Assembly: GCA_958496175.1 (NCBI GenBank) | Contig: OY292278.1 | Span: 11,346,001-11,410,000, forward strand | Direction: 5' to 3' | DNA from: Sisyra terminalis | Taxonomy: Eukaryota; Arthropoda; Insecta; Neuroptera; Sisyridae | Length of the DNA: 64,000 bases | Part shown: positions 24,393-37,630 of the stretch, piece by piece | Layout of the letters: each line of letters opens with the position of its first letter | How positions within the stretch are numbered: the first letter of the stretch is position 1 | Notes under the pieces: generated by a model | What the model was told of the DNA's origin: nothing | The model's input: the letters and a program-made list of their open reading frames with translations, nothing else | Database searches by the model: none | Position numbers and translations under genes: made by a program

Positions 24393-25403
24393 AGTTCTCT
24401 ATCTAATCTATATAAGGATCAATGAATTCTTAAAGCCGACACTGATTGATATCTTGATTTTTTGTCATTGGATTTTAAGGTAATTAGGGATGGAATTTAG
24501 AGAAGTACTAAGGGCTTTTGTTAGCTTACCAAAAAACAACTTTCAATTTAATTCCGTAGTAGGTAAACCAAAGAAAATTCTGGCAAAAATCGAACTTATT
24601 TTTTGGGGAAAAAAAATTTTTGAGCTTCAAAACTCAATCCAACTAATCAGCAATGTGTTTCAAGAATATAGAAAATGATGGTGATTTTTATGTGTTGCAA
24701 AAAAAAGATGGTATACCCTTCGTTATAGAAATCCAAAGGTTGATGTAAGTTGTACAGTTGTAGACATCAGTATGTGCAAATCTGATGGCCCAAATATTTA
24801 GAGATTTATCAATTTTTCCGAAGGATTCTATAATCAATTTGAACATTTTTTTCGTGGAACATCTTGAAAAAGTGTTCACTATGAACCAATTTATAGTTCT
24901 CTATCTAATCTATATATGATCTTTGAATTCTTAAAGCCGACCCTGATTAATATCTTGATTTTTTGTCATTGGATTTTAAAGTAATTAGGGATGGAATTTA
25001 GAGAAATACTAAGGGTTTTTTGTTGGCTTATCAAAAAAAAAAAAAAAACTTTCAGTTTAATTCCGTAGTGGGTATAAGAAAAACCAAAGGAAATTCTGGC
25101 AAAAATTGAACTCATTTTTTGGGGAAAAAAATTTTAAGCTTCAAAAATCAATCCAACTAATTAACAATGTGTTCCAAGAATATATAAAATGGCGTCAATT
25201 TTTATATATTGCAAACAAAAATTATATACCACTCGTTATAGAAATATATCCCAAAGTTTAATGTTAGCTGTACAGTTGTACATACCAGTATGTGCAAATC
25301 TGATAGCCAAAATGTTTGGAGATTTATCAATTTTTCCGAAGGATACTATATTCAATTTGAGCATTTTTTTCGTGGAACATCTTGAAAAAGTTTTCACTGT
25401 GAA
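24393..25403 (+). repeat. Two-unit direct tandem duplication of a LINE segment
   Basis: Unit 1 (24393-24894) and unit 2 (24895-about 25403) start with the same AGTTCTCTATCTAATCTATA and match over about 500 bp with indels. Unit 2 runs into the Jockey-like reverse transcriptase relic; unit 1 ends at the equivalent of its FVEHLEKVFT stretch. Part of a LINE was therefore duplicated in place. Confidence 0.85.
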
Positions 25404-26080
25404 TTGTAATAGCAAAGCAGACTTGGAGGAGGAAAGAAAAGATTATGAAGAACCTAAAAATTCCAATAATAGCACTGAATGAATTCAAAACCAAAATTAG
25501 TAAAATAAATGTCAGAAAAAGTTTCGGACAAAGTCCTGGATCCAACTACTACCAGAAAAAAGCATCTGCACTCTTCATCCCTATTTAACGCTATCATTAG
25601 AATAGTACACTATACTTCGACCTGGAAAGTAGCCAGGATGATCCTGGTTCAAAAGCCAGGTAAACCCAAGAATGATTTCTTTTCATCTAGACCAATTATC
25701 CTCCTACCAACGTTATCTAAATTATAAGAAAGACTTTTCTTGCAAAAAATTAAGATCATATTAGAAGAAAAGTTCAAGCAGGTTCACCAAGTTGTTGAAA
25801 CTATAATGAAATTAAAAAAATCCCTACATCAAAAGAAATACTGTATTGTAATATTTTCTTGACATTAGTCAAGTTTTTGACAGAGTTTGACACAAAGAGA
25901 TAATCCATAAAATGAACTAGAAAATCCCTAATCCTAAAGTCAGAATTAGAGGCTCATATCTCGAAAAAAGGCAATTCTACGTTTCCATGAAGAAGAGTTC
26001 TTCGGCATATATTTAGTATAAAGGAAACCCTATAAAAATATACTCATCCTATTCGATTATTATCTTGGGACAGATTACGA
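25330..26080 (+). pseudogene. Jockey-type LINE relic, start of reverse transcriptase domain
   Basis: In sequence order across frames I read FVEHLEKVFT, then SLFNAIIRIVHYTSTWKVAR, MILVQKPGKPKN, RPIILLPTLSKL, a stop, then ERLFLQKI, and later IVIF and QVFDRV. This order (HL.KVF; LFNAI.R....W; KPGKP; RPI.LLP.LSKL.E; FLD...FDRV) is the standard N-terminal RT layout of Jockey-group elements, here with stops and frameshifts. It is non-functional. Confidence 0.75.
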
Positions 26081-26872
26081 ATTAAAAACAGCGAAGAAAA
26101 AAATTTTTAGTGTTTTATTATGGAATATTTATGTTGGTATGTATTATAAGTGGTACCTGCTTTAACTAATGGCACTGCATTTTCTTGATGTCAGAGATTT
26201 TGATGGCTATTTACATGTAAATATGTAATGTATTTTCCAAAAGATGTAAGAAAATTTTAAGTCCAAAATCCCCGTTAAGTTGATAATTTTCTAAAAATAT
26301 TGAACTCTAATAATCTTAATGAGAGACAGGGAAATTACAATTTTCATTTCTGGATTAAAACGTACCATAAAAATAAATGCAAAATTTTTAACAACATATT
26401 GCATTTCATTAAATTGAAAGCATTAATTGTCTTTATAGTATCATTAATAATTGTTTCTGAATTTCGAAGAATGGCGAGTATTTCCCCTGGCTACCAACAA
26501 CAGTTGATTGCTTATGAATTCCGAAGGGAGAGAATTGTTTGCTTTTCGCTTTTCATGTAACATTTTTTCTTTCGTACGCCTCCTTAAAAGAGTTTGCAAG
26601 TAAGCCATTTTCCAGCAGCATCAAAGTCTTCTACAAAACAATGTGCTATCAAAAGCCGAGGGGGGTGAGAACATTTTCACTAAGCAAATATTTTCCTTTG
26701 TCTTTATACTCGGAAAATCGTGCAGAATTCTTTTTATTAAAAATACATAAAGCCAACATTAACATTTATTATTCCCATAAAATTTGATTGAATCAAAAGT
26801 GATGTGATCATAATTTTTTTTCATCTTCGAAAAAATCATTTTTATTTTTTATTTATTATTTTTGGGACTTAC

Positions 26873-27036
26873 TTTATCGCGAATTTCTTGTCTCATTTTC
26901 TCTCGTTCTTCCTCCATTTTCCTGTGTTTTTCCTTTCGCCGCTCCTCAGCTTCTCGGATGGCCTCTTGCCGCTCTCTTTCGGCCTCCTCCTCCTTTTCCT
27001 TATCGTCACCATCATCGCCATCACCACCGACTGCCC
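26873..27036 (-). CDS. cpx: Complexin, accessory and central helix exon
   Basis: Minus strand: acceptor CTTCCAG ends at 27037 and the donor after GATAAA is GTAAGTCCC (exon end 26873). The 164 bases finish a Gly codon, then encode AVGGDGDDGDDKEKEEEAER, ERQEAIREAEERRKEKH and RKMEEEREKMRQEIRDK. That is the Gly/Asp linker, the accessory helix and most of the SNARE-binding central helix. It joins in phase 0 to YNIKK of the next exon. The family N-terminus (about 18 residues, containing KQMVGNQL in flies) is missing. I searched 27037-64000 for the reverse complement of KQMVG codons and found no acceptable match, so the initiating exon probably lies beyond the window. Confidence 0.95.
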
Positions 27037-27301
27037 CTGGAAGTGACGAAGAAAACAAAATTAATAAAATTTGGCAAAAAGTTTATTCCTGTAATTAAAC
27101 ATTTAACATGCAAGATATATAAGAAAGTATTAAAGAAAATTTTGATCTGAGAATTTTATGGATGAAGTGGAAGTTAAGAAATTAGAAGAATATTTCAACT
27201 CCTGTATAAAAATGAGTGCTTCTTCTATAAAGGTTTAAGATTTTCTTCTGGAAGGATTAAAATTTTGCTATCGTTGGCAGGATTACCATATAAATTGGCT
27301 A

Positions 27302-28409
27302 TCTGGCCGTGCGTCCGCGCAGAATGGGCTATGTGCATGCGTTCTGTTATCCCCACTTACGCATTTAAAACGTTGGTAAGGGTACTCACTCACTACTGTT
27401 TTATTTGTGAATACGTATTTCGGATTTTCAGGTTTACAATATGTGAAAATCAAAAAACATAATGCTCCTTTATAAACTCAACTTATCCTTTTCAGATATT
27501 TCTACTTATCAGAGTATAAATTTTTAAGCAGACTCTAAGTTTTTGTTTTTTATAACAAATCAGCTTTGTTTTATATTAAGCAGTAATAACGTTTCGCTTT
27601 TAACGGACTTTGATTGATTATTAAATTTGAAATTTCGATTGTTTATTAAACGTTATCCCTTACAAACTTTGCTACCGTTTTTCACTCTTTTAGGGGAGAA
27701 ATTTTCAAAAACCCTTTCTTATTATATACCTGCATCGTATAAGGAAAACACTTTACAAATTTCATCGACACAAATATGCATTTATATTGTAAAATACATT
27801 GTAAAAACGAAAAAAAAAATGACCTTTATGTTAGTTAAAATGACTAAAAACTATTCGATTTCGCACATTTGGGCGTTGTACATACAAAATTGTTGGAAAT
27901 AGGTGGAAAGCGTGGAAGTAAATTCGAATATTTTATTTATTTTCAATAACTATATTTGGTTTTCAAATTGTTCTAAATACCGAAAAAAAGTTAGTCTCGA
28001 ATATTTTATATTTGAATTGACAGTGAAATATATTGCAAAAAATTGCTACGTTAATGCTTTTCAGCCGAATATATAATTAGTCCAGATCACAACCATTGGT
28101 TCATAAAATAAAATAGATTTTAAAATGTTTGATTGTTGAAAAACGAACCAAAATTCAAAATCGCCTATTTGGTATAAGTACTACATAAGTATTAAACTTT
28201 CATACTAATTTAGTGAAATGACTTTATTTAAAATGTTGTTATTAAAATGATATAAAAAACTCTTTTATTTTATTTCTTAATATAATTTTAGATAAACACA
28301 TTGATTATTAAATTTAAAATTTCGATTGTTGATAAACTCTACATGATCTCATATTTAACATTTTATTGAGATAAAACCTTTAGTTGCGAATGCAACGGGC
28401 ATCTACTAG
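27302..28409 (+). mobile_element. Non-autonomous Helitron, copy 1 (about 1.1 kb)
   Basis: The 3' end has a GTTGC/GCAAC hairpin with a 4-base loop (28383-28396), then 9 bases and CTAG (28406-28409), followed by T: the Helitron 3' signature. The likely 5' end is TC at 27302, though similarity to copy 2 begins about 11 bases earlier. No Rep/helicase frame is present. A copy of similar length lies at 49932-51047 in the same orientation. Confidence 0.75.
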
Positions 28410-31400
28410 TAAAGTTTATGAATTGATTCAACTATTTTGCAATAGGTGGCGTTCAAAACATTTTAGATCAAATAGATCAAGGTACAACTTATAATTTTAG
28501 GTGGGAACTGGAATCTTAGATTTATAATTTATAAAGAGCAGAAACATGCTTTTCTAATGACACTCGGACGTATTTTGATAATAAAAAAAATATATGATCA
28601 ATAAAAAAGCAAAGGTCAAAAATAAACCGATGTGGAAAACTACAAAATTTTGGCTAATAAAGTGGATAAAACCAAATCATCCAACACTTAATGCTAAAAA
28701 AAAATTAAAACAACTATAATTTGATGACAAACGTTTGAGCAAATAAAATTATCTCAGTTCTTCAAGTCTCGTAATGTGATATAACATAATATTATAATAT
28801 GAAATTTATTAGATTACATTGTATATTACGAGAAATAAGTTGACATAACGTTCATAGAGTATGAGTAACCGAGTCGAAAGAGAGTATAAATTCCGAGAGG
28901 AAAATGAAACATTTTCCTCGTTTCTTTGTCCCATCTTACACATTCTCTGTACCGTTTGCACAATGGAAGTTTTACCCATAAAACTTAAAATCATACATAT
29001 ATGTGTCCCCCACATATACCGTACGATATAAGTTTCGATCTTTCCATAATGCACATTAAGGTTATGCAAAGAAAATCTATTTATGCCAAAGATGCTGACA
29101 ACTTTCTACAACTGCAAACAATGTCCACCATTTTCCGAGAACTCAATTACCGTAAAACTAAACAACTTTCAACAATTCGATCTCTAAATAATTCCAAACT
29201 TTATTATTACAATACACAGTCTCCATTCTTTCTACAAGGAAAACCCGACAGCTTAAGAATGAGATAAGCTTACAATTTTATTCTTCAGCACTAAACTTTG
29301 TTGTGTATAACCATTCTTATAAGCAAGAAAATAAAAAATCATAATAAGCTTCTTATTAAAGTTTCATGCCAATAAAAAGACTCAAGTAAGCCATTTTAAG
29401 TAAAAAAATAAACTTATCCAATAGAGTAGAGTTTTAAATTGTAAATTAATTTTTTTCCATGAATATCCTTAAATATAGCTATTAAAAAGGCAATTAAAAT
29501 ATAATTTCATCAATTGACTAGCATCTAAGCTAAAACGGTCATAGATTTTACGATAAAAAAAACTATAATGGTTAATACACATTGGGTTATATCCAATTAA
29601 AATTTCCAATGTCTTCCGATATAAACATTTGCGTGTACTTCTAGCACTATAGAATTATAGAATTCAAGATGTTCAAATGTTTTAATCGCTCACGAGATGA
29701 TTTTCATATGTCTTTATTAGTCTTTAAATGAGCTTTGGAAGAAATTCAAATAGCTCGAAAGCTTCAATTTCTAACAATTGTATAGTTTTGAATATTCATT
29801 TGAAAATAAGGTAACATCTAAGATGTTCGACTTAATTTTCATTAGTTGTAGATGTATTTGTTATTTTCTATTGTTGAGTGAATTTAATTGTTTCGACAAT
29901 TTTCTTTCATTGGCGATGATATCGTCTTTTATTGAACGCTTTTTTACATAAAAGCTGCTATTAAAGGTAATTAATTACTTCTTATAAAAAAATATTAAAA
30001 ATACCTCCTTTTTTTAATGAAAGAGGCGACATTTTGTTCGAGTTTAAGAAGCATTGAATTATTGTTCAAATTTGAAAAGAAAAGAAGGAAAAATATTTTT
30101 TTTACTCTTTTTCGGACTTTCTTTTTTATGATCAAATTTATAAAAAAAACTTTGTTTAATCGCTATCCATATGTAAGAAATTTATTATATGTATTTGAAG
30201 TTAATTTCAATTGATAACATTGCTTGGCTTATTTTGCTCTAAACATATATTAAATTTTCAAATTGTATGGAAGTTTATTATGAAAAATAATCTTTAAAGT
30301 AGTTTTCTTTGGTGATAAAGTACGGGAAAAGGGGATAAACATTTGAACAGTTCACGAACTGTCCAAGAATGATTTTTTTTATTATATAAAGCTTTCGTTA
30401 ATAATCACGGCTTATGATTGACAAATATTTTTGTCCCAAAAAAAAAACATTTAATTTGAAAAAAAATATTACACTTTTTATATTCCATTAACGTTCATTA
30501 ATCGAAAGTTATTCGAATTCCTAATATATTTTTTACATTAAGCCAAGATTTAGCCAAATTTTATCATAATTGGATAGAAAAAAAAATTATTAAAGTAGAA
30601 TTTTTATTTTTTTGAAATCGAAAAAAATTTACACTAAGCTTGATATCATAAACAATTCTTTGTGCAAATTATGTAACTTCCATTTTGGTATACGAAAATA
30701 AATTATATTTTAAAAATAATGAATTATAGAAGTTATGTTGACAGTTTTTAAATTATCTTTTGGATAGTATTTCCAAACTGAATACCTCAATTACATTCTT
30801 TACTCATTTTTCCGTGTGGTCAGGGGAATTACTCTGTAGGGTGATCACTTTGTATTGCCTATTTTGATATTCAGGCTAGTTTTGGCGCTAAAGCTTGGGT
30901 TAGATCTATGTTCAACGTAAGCTTCGAAAATAATTCGATGCCAATCCGCAGCAGTTGTTGTTTAAATGGTAAAAATAGTAAAAGAAAATTAATGTCCGCG
31001 ATTTGTACTTTAAAGGCACAAATATCCACTTATTTAATGCTATTAAAAATGATAAAGATGTAGGAAATTTATACTTTTACGGATTGAAAACCTCGGTCAA
31101 ATATTAAAATAAAAATAATCTTGGCAGACCCTCTGTTAGCCGTGCCAACGTTTATTGGCAAATTCCGGTTTCATATTTATACACTTCCTAAAGTTACAAA
31201 AAAAAAAAAGTTGTACTTTAGTTGTATTGGCAAAAATTTGCATTGGTTAAGGTACCTATTCTAACATCATGATTCCTATCTCATTATTGACTTGTATAAA
31301 GCCTAAGTCAGGAGTTTTAAAAATTTAAATTTTCAAATTGGAAATCCTTCGTAAATACAGTTCTAAGTCATTAGAATAATCATGGGTACTAACAAAAAAC

Positions 31401-32925
31401 TTCTACTAGCTTTTACTTATGATATATATCCTGTTTTCTGGTTACTCTATATTTAATTGGCCATGGGCAATAATAATCTTGGAAATGATCAAAAAAACGA
31501 AGACAAAAAGAGTCCTCACCAATGCGATGGACAAGGCTACTAGCACTTCATTTTATGAATCCAGAATAAAGCGAAGAATTTTCGCAAATGCTTAGCACTT
31601 ACGACCCAAGTTGGTAATGATCAGGGTTCTCATTAATAAGATACTGATCTAAGAAGAAAAAATTTTAACAATTAGTATTGTATCACCGTTCTTTAGAAGA
31701 GCAAAAATTTATGTTTTAATTACTAATGAAAAGGCCAAATTACTTTTTTAATTCTTTGAATCAAATGGACGACATTCTTATAGGGGATAAGAAATATTGT
31801 TAAAAATGAATAATAATAATTGATCCAAATTGTTTGGTTTATCATTTAAAATAGATCAGCAATGTTTGATTGTTGAGGTTTTACTTAATATTCTCAAATT
31901 ATTTACATTGACACAACTATTGCTACTATTTCCTGGTAAATTGTGTTTTAAATTTAATAAAAATGAGTTTTATTTTTGTCTCACGTATTTTATAAAACTA
32001 TATTTTCCCTGTATAACTTGTTTTTCGTATTCATAAACATTTATTCCACATCCAAGTACATCATAACTTCGCGTTCTAAGAATGCAATTTTTATATAACG
32101 CAGAACAATGCAAACACATTTACATTTTATGAAGTTCTGAGTTTCTTATAGTGTAATTTTCTAAAGATCTAGAATGTATTAGTCGTATATAACTATGGAA
32201 AAAACCGGAAAATTTTGCTTTTTTGAAGCTTAAAATTTTGAAACAATTTCTTAATTTAAATCAATGATATAATCACCCCCAATATTATCAAGCTGTTGAT
32301 ATCTAGTGTACAAATTTTAAGTGCCAAATTATAAACGAAATATCTGGATTAATTAAGTGTTCAATTTAACGATTGAATTTAAAAAAAAAACCCTATGAAA
32401 CAACTTTGAACTCTTATGGAGAAGAGGGCAATATCGTTCATCCTCAATTTATTAAATTTTTCAGGGGGTTTCCTATGAAAAGAAGCTTTGCATTATCGTG
32501 TTGCAGAATAAAGCTTAATTTTTTAGTAGTTCTAAGAAATTTTTGGGTATTTGGTTGGTCGACTAAGATTGACAAGGAATATTTGACAACTCTTCGACTC
32601 TTCAATTCCACCCTTAATATTTTAGTGTTTAAATTAGTTTATATCACTCTTGGTTGGTATGAATAGGAGAACTCGAAATTATCGAATTTGAGCTTAAAAA
32701 TATTTTGCATAATGAACACCCAATATAATTGGATTAATATTGTCGTAATACTTGTCGTTATAATCCTGTAAAAATCAAAGAGCATATAACATTGAATTTA
32801 TGTTTCTTCGGGCATTACTTTAACCATTTCAATATAAATTCGAGAATAATAAATAGTTTTTAATCCTAAGTCAATCTTTTGTTAAAAAGTTACTATCTAC
32901 AAAATATCTTAAGAATGCTTTTGAA

Positions 32926-34055
32926 ATAATTTATAAACCGATTAGTGGCAATTGAAAGTTAATAAGTTCAAAAAAAAAATTGATTTCTGGTTATTTATGG
33001 CAGACGGCTTAAAATTATTAAGAAGAAAAATTACAATAAATCGTTATAAAGGATCGCTATAATTAAACTGAGCTCATTTTTTTCAATTAAAAACTTTGAT
33101 TGGAGATCTTTAAACAATTTAAATTGTAAATAAATCTCTAATTTTTAATTCTGTTTAATCTTTGATCTAAAACCCTTGTTTTAAACAATTTAAAACCAGG
33201 AAAGAATATATAGTTATAATTCTTTTTCTAGTAAGTTTATTTAGGTAAATTTTAGGCAACAATACATAGTCTTACGGAAAATCCAATATTTAGATGATTT
33301 CGAAGAAATATCCTTTGAAATATCTTTCTTTGATCAAAGGGAAATATTAATCAGATTCTTATTAAATAATTATTGTAATTCATCATTTCTGAAATATCAA
33401 TTAAAAATGGGATATTAGCAGAAAAAAAAATGTCTATTTATTATAAATTATTCTCTAAAACAAAATTTCACAAAAAAAGAAAATTTTTAAATAATTTATA
33501 AACCAATTAGTGGCATTTGAAAGTCAATAAGTTCAAAAAAAAAACATTAATTTCTGGTTATTTCTGGCATTCGACTTAAAATTATTAAGAAGAAATACAA
33601 TAAATCGTTGTAAAGTATTTTTATAATTAAACTGGGCTGATTTTTTTTTAATTTCAAATTTGATTAGTAATCTCTTAACAGTTTAAATTTTTAAGAAATT
33701 TATAATCTTTAATTCTCTATAATCTTTGATCACAAATTCTTGTTTTAAACAATTTAAAACCAGAAAAGAATTTAAAGTTATAGTTCTAATTCTAATAAGT
33801 TTATTTATGTAATTTTTAGGCAACAATACATAGTCTCAGCAATACATACTTAGATGATTTCAAAGAAATATCCTTGAAATCCTTTGAAATATCTCTCTTT
33901 GATCTTAGGGAAATATTATTCAGGTTCTTATTAAAAAATGGTTCCAAATCAAGATTTCTGAAACATCAATTAAAAATGGGGTATTAGCACAAGAAAAAGT
34001 ATCAATTTATTAAAAATTATTCTTCAAAACAAAATTTCAAAAGTAAAGAAAGTTT
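32926..34055. repeat. Two-unit direct tandem duplication, about 565 bp per unit
   Basis: ATAATTTATAAACC starts both units (32926 and 33491). Shared blocks follow in order, for example GGCAACAATACATAGTCT and GAAATATCAATTAAAAATGG (C for T in one unit). Units differ by many substitutions, so the duplication is not recent. No coding content. Confidence 0.85.
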
Positions 34056-34321
34056 TTGATGCAAATATTTGATATTATCGATCAATTTGCATTTTTAAGA
34101 GATTTATAAAGACGTTATTGAAGCTAGAGAAGTAAGAAAAGTCGATGTTTAAATCAAAAATGTAACTAAACTTAATAAATTGACAAATAAAATTTATTAT
34201 TGTTGCATTAAGTGTACATTGTTTTAAAGCTTTTTTATAGTATAGAAGAATCTTGGTTGCTCTCATCCATGGTGTGGTAAATATTTAATAATGTTCTTGG
34301 GAACTTGGATTCAAATAATAA

Positions 34322-34379
34322 GACGTTATTTTTCAATTTATCTCAACGTTTCGTTGGTATTTATTTCCAACTTCTTCAG
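34322..34379 (-). ncRNA. Hammerhead-like ribozyme: core plus stem III and GTC triplet
   Basis: Minus strand: CTGAAGA (34373-34379), stem II GTTGG/CCAAC with a 9-base loop, GAAAC (34348-34352), then stem III CGTT...AACG and the triplet GTC (34322-34324). These are the conserved core parts in the order of a type I hammerhead. Stem I pairing is weak or absent, so cleavage activity is uncertain. Confidence 0.55.
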
Positions 34380-34860
34380 GAAAATTTTCGTCAAAATTGA
34401 GAGTTTTTGTTTTTAAATTTAAATTTCTTTATTTACTTATTGTCAATATTTTTTAACAGAACCATGATTTCATTTTGAAGTCAGATATTAAGGGTCAGTA
34501 GATCACTTAAGTGAGTTGCGGTTAACTGCCATAGCACCAATACGACACGTTAACCTTAATGGCAGTTGGCAGTTACTATAGTACATTATAGATGTCACCC
34601 ATGGCTTGCTAGTCATACTATCATGTGTGTGTCATAATTGCCACTAGCGTAGTCACTCAGTTATTTTGTTAAAAATCTTGTTAAAAAGCCAATGATTACA
34701 ACGAGGATGTTAACAACAAAAAGTAAAGTTTATTCTTTTTATGTATTTTTATACTGAATGTATTTTATGTATTTTTATTTTAGTTTTATACTGAACAGCG
34801 AAAATTAATTTGTGTAATTTGGCTTTGAACAACATGTATTGTTATTATGTTTTAGTTCTC

Positions 34861-34918
34861 CTGAAGAAGTTGGAAATAAATACCAACGAAACGTTGAGAT
34901 AATTTGAAAAATAACGTT
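34861..34918 (+). ncRNA. Hammerhead-like ribozyme: core plus stem III
   Basis: Inverted partner of 34322-34379: CTGAAGA, stem II GTTGG/CCAAC, GAAAC (34888-34892), stem III CGTT/AACG (34913-34916), followed by TT in place of TC, giving GTT as the triplet. Stem I is not evident. Confidence 0.5.
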
Positions 34919-36790
34919 TTATTATTTGAATCCAAGTATCGAAGAATGTTTTGAATTTTCTTTCAGATACTTCTTCATCTGATCTTTTTTGCTGAACTTT
35001 TCAATGTTTTTATTTCATTTCTTATTCACTGTTTTTCGTTTCAGTGTTATATTGTTGCCACGCAAACGATAAATTTATCTCTAGATTAGGAAAAGTTGGC
35101 GAGAAAAACGAACAAACGAACGAAGCTGCCATGTTTTACATTAAATTTATTTACATGTCCTCGTAATCACATTAAAAACTTTGTTTTTCCTATGGAAGAC
35201 AAACTATAGATGTAAATTATACGTTTATATATATCACACTTGTTTTTTTTACATCAATTTTCCCGCTCTGACGATTACAAACATAGATTCCAACATTCAA
35301 AATATGGAAATGGGGAAATACACTTCGAGTAATTCTAGCCGTTCTTCATATAGAATAAACGATGGGCGAGTACAGGGTGTTATATGTATATCGTATTGAT
35401 AAACGGGTGATGTTAATGGGATTGGGGGATGTATTGAAGGCTTACTCGTATTGATTGTGTTTGAGAAACGGCCAGAGAAAGGGGGAGAATGAGGCCTTGA
35501 CATTTTCGAAACATTAATATATATGTTTATATTTACGATAAGTATATATCTATGAATATGATGATGGAGTCATAATCATAAATTGAAAAAGCGAGAAGTG
35601 CAAAGAGAAAAAGAAACGCGAAATATGGGAATGGGTGCATGAAAAGAAAATAATTAGAAGATTTTATTAAGTTATAATTAATGAGGTAATTGGATTCAAC
35701 GCCTTATTAAATCCTTCTTCATCCTCTTATTCCGTGCAAAAGGAAAAAAGAAAATTAAGAAAATGGAGAGCTTGTATTAAGGTTATCAATATCTGTTATT
35801 TACTTTTAATGAGAAAATCCTCTGCGTTATATCTTTTTCTGAAAGTTTTTCCAGTTTAATACTTTCCAAGCTTTTTTTTTCCCTAAAAAAATTCGTAGTT
35901 TTTCATAATTAAATAAAACTAATTTTAACGAGGGTGGGTCAGTCAGATTAGTCGCAAAGCTTACACAAGATTGATGAAGCTTTTGGGGATTGGTGTCGGT
36001 TGGATGCTTCATTGGACACGGAGTCCAGCATATGAAACTACTATTTTGACTGCCCAATTAAGTTTAATCGGGATGAGGAGGAAGAGGGTGAAGCAGGATA
36101 GGTATGGTATTATCGGAGTTTCAATTACAATTTAGCTACTTCGAACTTCTCAATTACTAACTTATTTTCCACTAAACTCTCGGCAAAGTGTTGATACAAG
36201 TGTACGAGGATAATACACTTGGCAACTAGAATTCGAGGAATATTTCGCCGTTTTGTCGAAGACCAACTATACTTATCTAAAGGCACAATTCACCGCAATA
36301 GCAACTTGGCATTGCCAAGCGACGACCGGGGAAAATTATATTATTCAAGAGAATCAACTTTCATGAAAACTTGCCTCTGCGTCAAGTATCCTCGAAATAA
36401 TCTCATCAGTGTTTATATTTAAAGTTGAAATAATTCAATTTATTAGACTAATAAAGGAGATATTTTAAGACGGAAAATGGCAGGAGAAAGGGAATGAAGG
36501 AGTACGAGTATTAAAAGGTACGGTTTTTTTTTTAAATATAATTGAGAAAGGCAAAAGGAAGAAAGATGGGATTTTTTGATAATCCTTGTAAAGTTTTTAA
36601 CCTAAGAAAATTAAAATTTTGCAAGTGAAAAAAAAATTTGAAATCTTAGAAGTGTAACTCCAGTGGTGGATTTTGGATCGATATCACCCTTGTTACTCTT
36701 TAACAAGGTGGTTATTGGAATAAAATATTTCTTAATAAATATTTCTTAAAATATAACTTCTAATAATTTTGCGTATAGTTTCGGAAATAT

Positions 36791-37630
36791 AAAGGACGTA
36801 GGACGATAAGTATAGTGAATCGGCCCCAGAAGGGTATTTGGTCCATAATTTCAGGGTATGTTGGTACTATTATTATTATTTTTATTGGCCTCATGCGTCA
36901 CGTGACGTATCCAGAAGAAATTCGTACATATCTTCAGACTGATTCAAATTTCAAAATTCTTCGTATGACGTTATTTTTTTTTCTAATGGGGCAACCTGTG
37001 TATTCTATAAACCTTGGTATTGGCCAAGGTTTATAAAATACACAGGTGGCCTCATGCGCTACGTGACGTATCCAGAAGAAATTCGTACATATCTTCAGAC
37101 TGATTCAAATTTCAAAATTCTTCGTATGACCTCATATTTTTTTCTAATGGGACAACCTATTATGATACATTGATGGAGATTGATTTATACTTATTACATT
37201 AATGGATTTTTGTGTGAAAAAATCGGTTCTTAATTTTTTTTTCAATATGGCATACCGTTTTTTAAAATTTAAAAAACACATAACTTTAAAGGAAATTAAA
37301 ATTAAAAGGAAATCAAAAGGAATCCGAAAAAAAATAGTTTCGTAATTGTACCAAAATTATGGCTAAAAATTAAAATCAAAAGAGAAATCACTCCTTTTTC
37401 AAGGCATTAGCCCCTAAAACATATCCAAAATTCAAATTAATCGATTCTCAAGTTTTTGAGAATTTTTTTTTTTCGATTTTCAGCTTTTGTCGACTTTTAA
37501 AGAAACGGTAATACATAAGGATCTGAAACTTGCCGAATTAATGTATTTTAGTAGTACCAACATACCCTGAAATTATGAACTAAATACCCTTCTGGGGTCA
37601 ATTCACTATACTTATCGTCCTATGTCCTTT
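36791..37630. mobile_element. Foldback element, 840 bp, carrying nested MITE copies
   Basis: Arms of about 85 bp: the left contains AAAGGACGTAGGACGATAAG, the right its inverse (CTTATCGTCCTATGTCCTTT). The matching run extends inward through CCCAGAAGGGTATTT and CAGGGTATGTTGGTACTA. The spacer holds a tandem MITE pair at 36887-37158. Confidence 0.85.
36887..37158. mobile_element. Head-to-tail pair of hAT-type MITE copies
   Basis: Same family as 14473-14625, in opposite orientation. Copy 1 (36887-37017) lacks its left terminal repeat and keeps the right end CCTTGG. TATTGG then separates it from copy 2 (37024-37158), which keeps the left end CCAAGG and lacks the right terminal repeat. TATTGGCC also precedes copy 1, so the left end was probably lost between two GGCC words. 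Confidence 0.8.

Larger units (their letters stand above)
10810..26872 (-). other. cpx: Complexin intron of about 16 kb
   Basis: Bounded by GTAAGT (26872) and ACAG (10810). It contains a GC-richer insertion (about 10880-11470), LINE relics, hAT MITEs, foldbacks and hammerhead-like cores listed separately. Stretches where I see nothing beyond AT-rich unique sequence: about 13160-14460, 15560-17350, 19420-21640, 22330-24390 and 26100-26870. Confidence 0.85.
34303..34937. mobile_element. Inverted-repeat element with an intact hammerhead-like core in each arm
   Basis: Arms of about 80 bp (34303-34381 and 34857-34937) are inverse complements, starting ACTTGGATTCAAATAATA on the left. The spacer of about 475 bp is unique sequence with no coding signal. 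Each arm carries a hammerhead-like core pointing inward from its own outer end. Confidence 0.85.

Noticed and set aside
26300..27046. Plus-strand frames opposite the complexin central-helix exon
   Set aside because: The minus-strand exon explains the open frame; the plus-strand peptides (Ser/Leu/Phe-rich) are its antisense.
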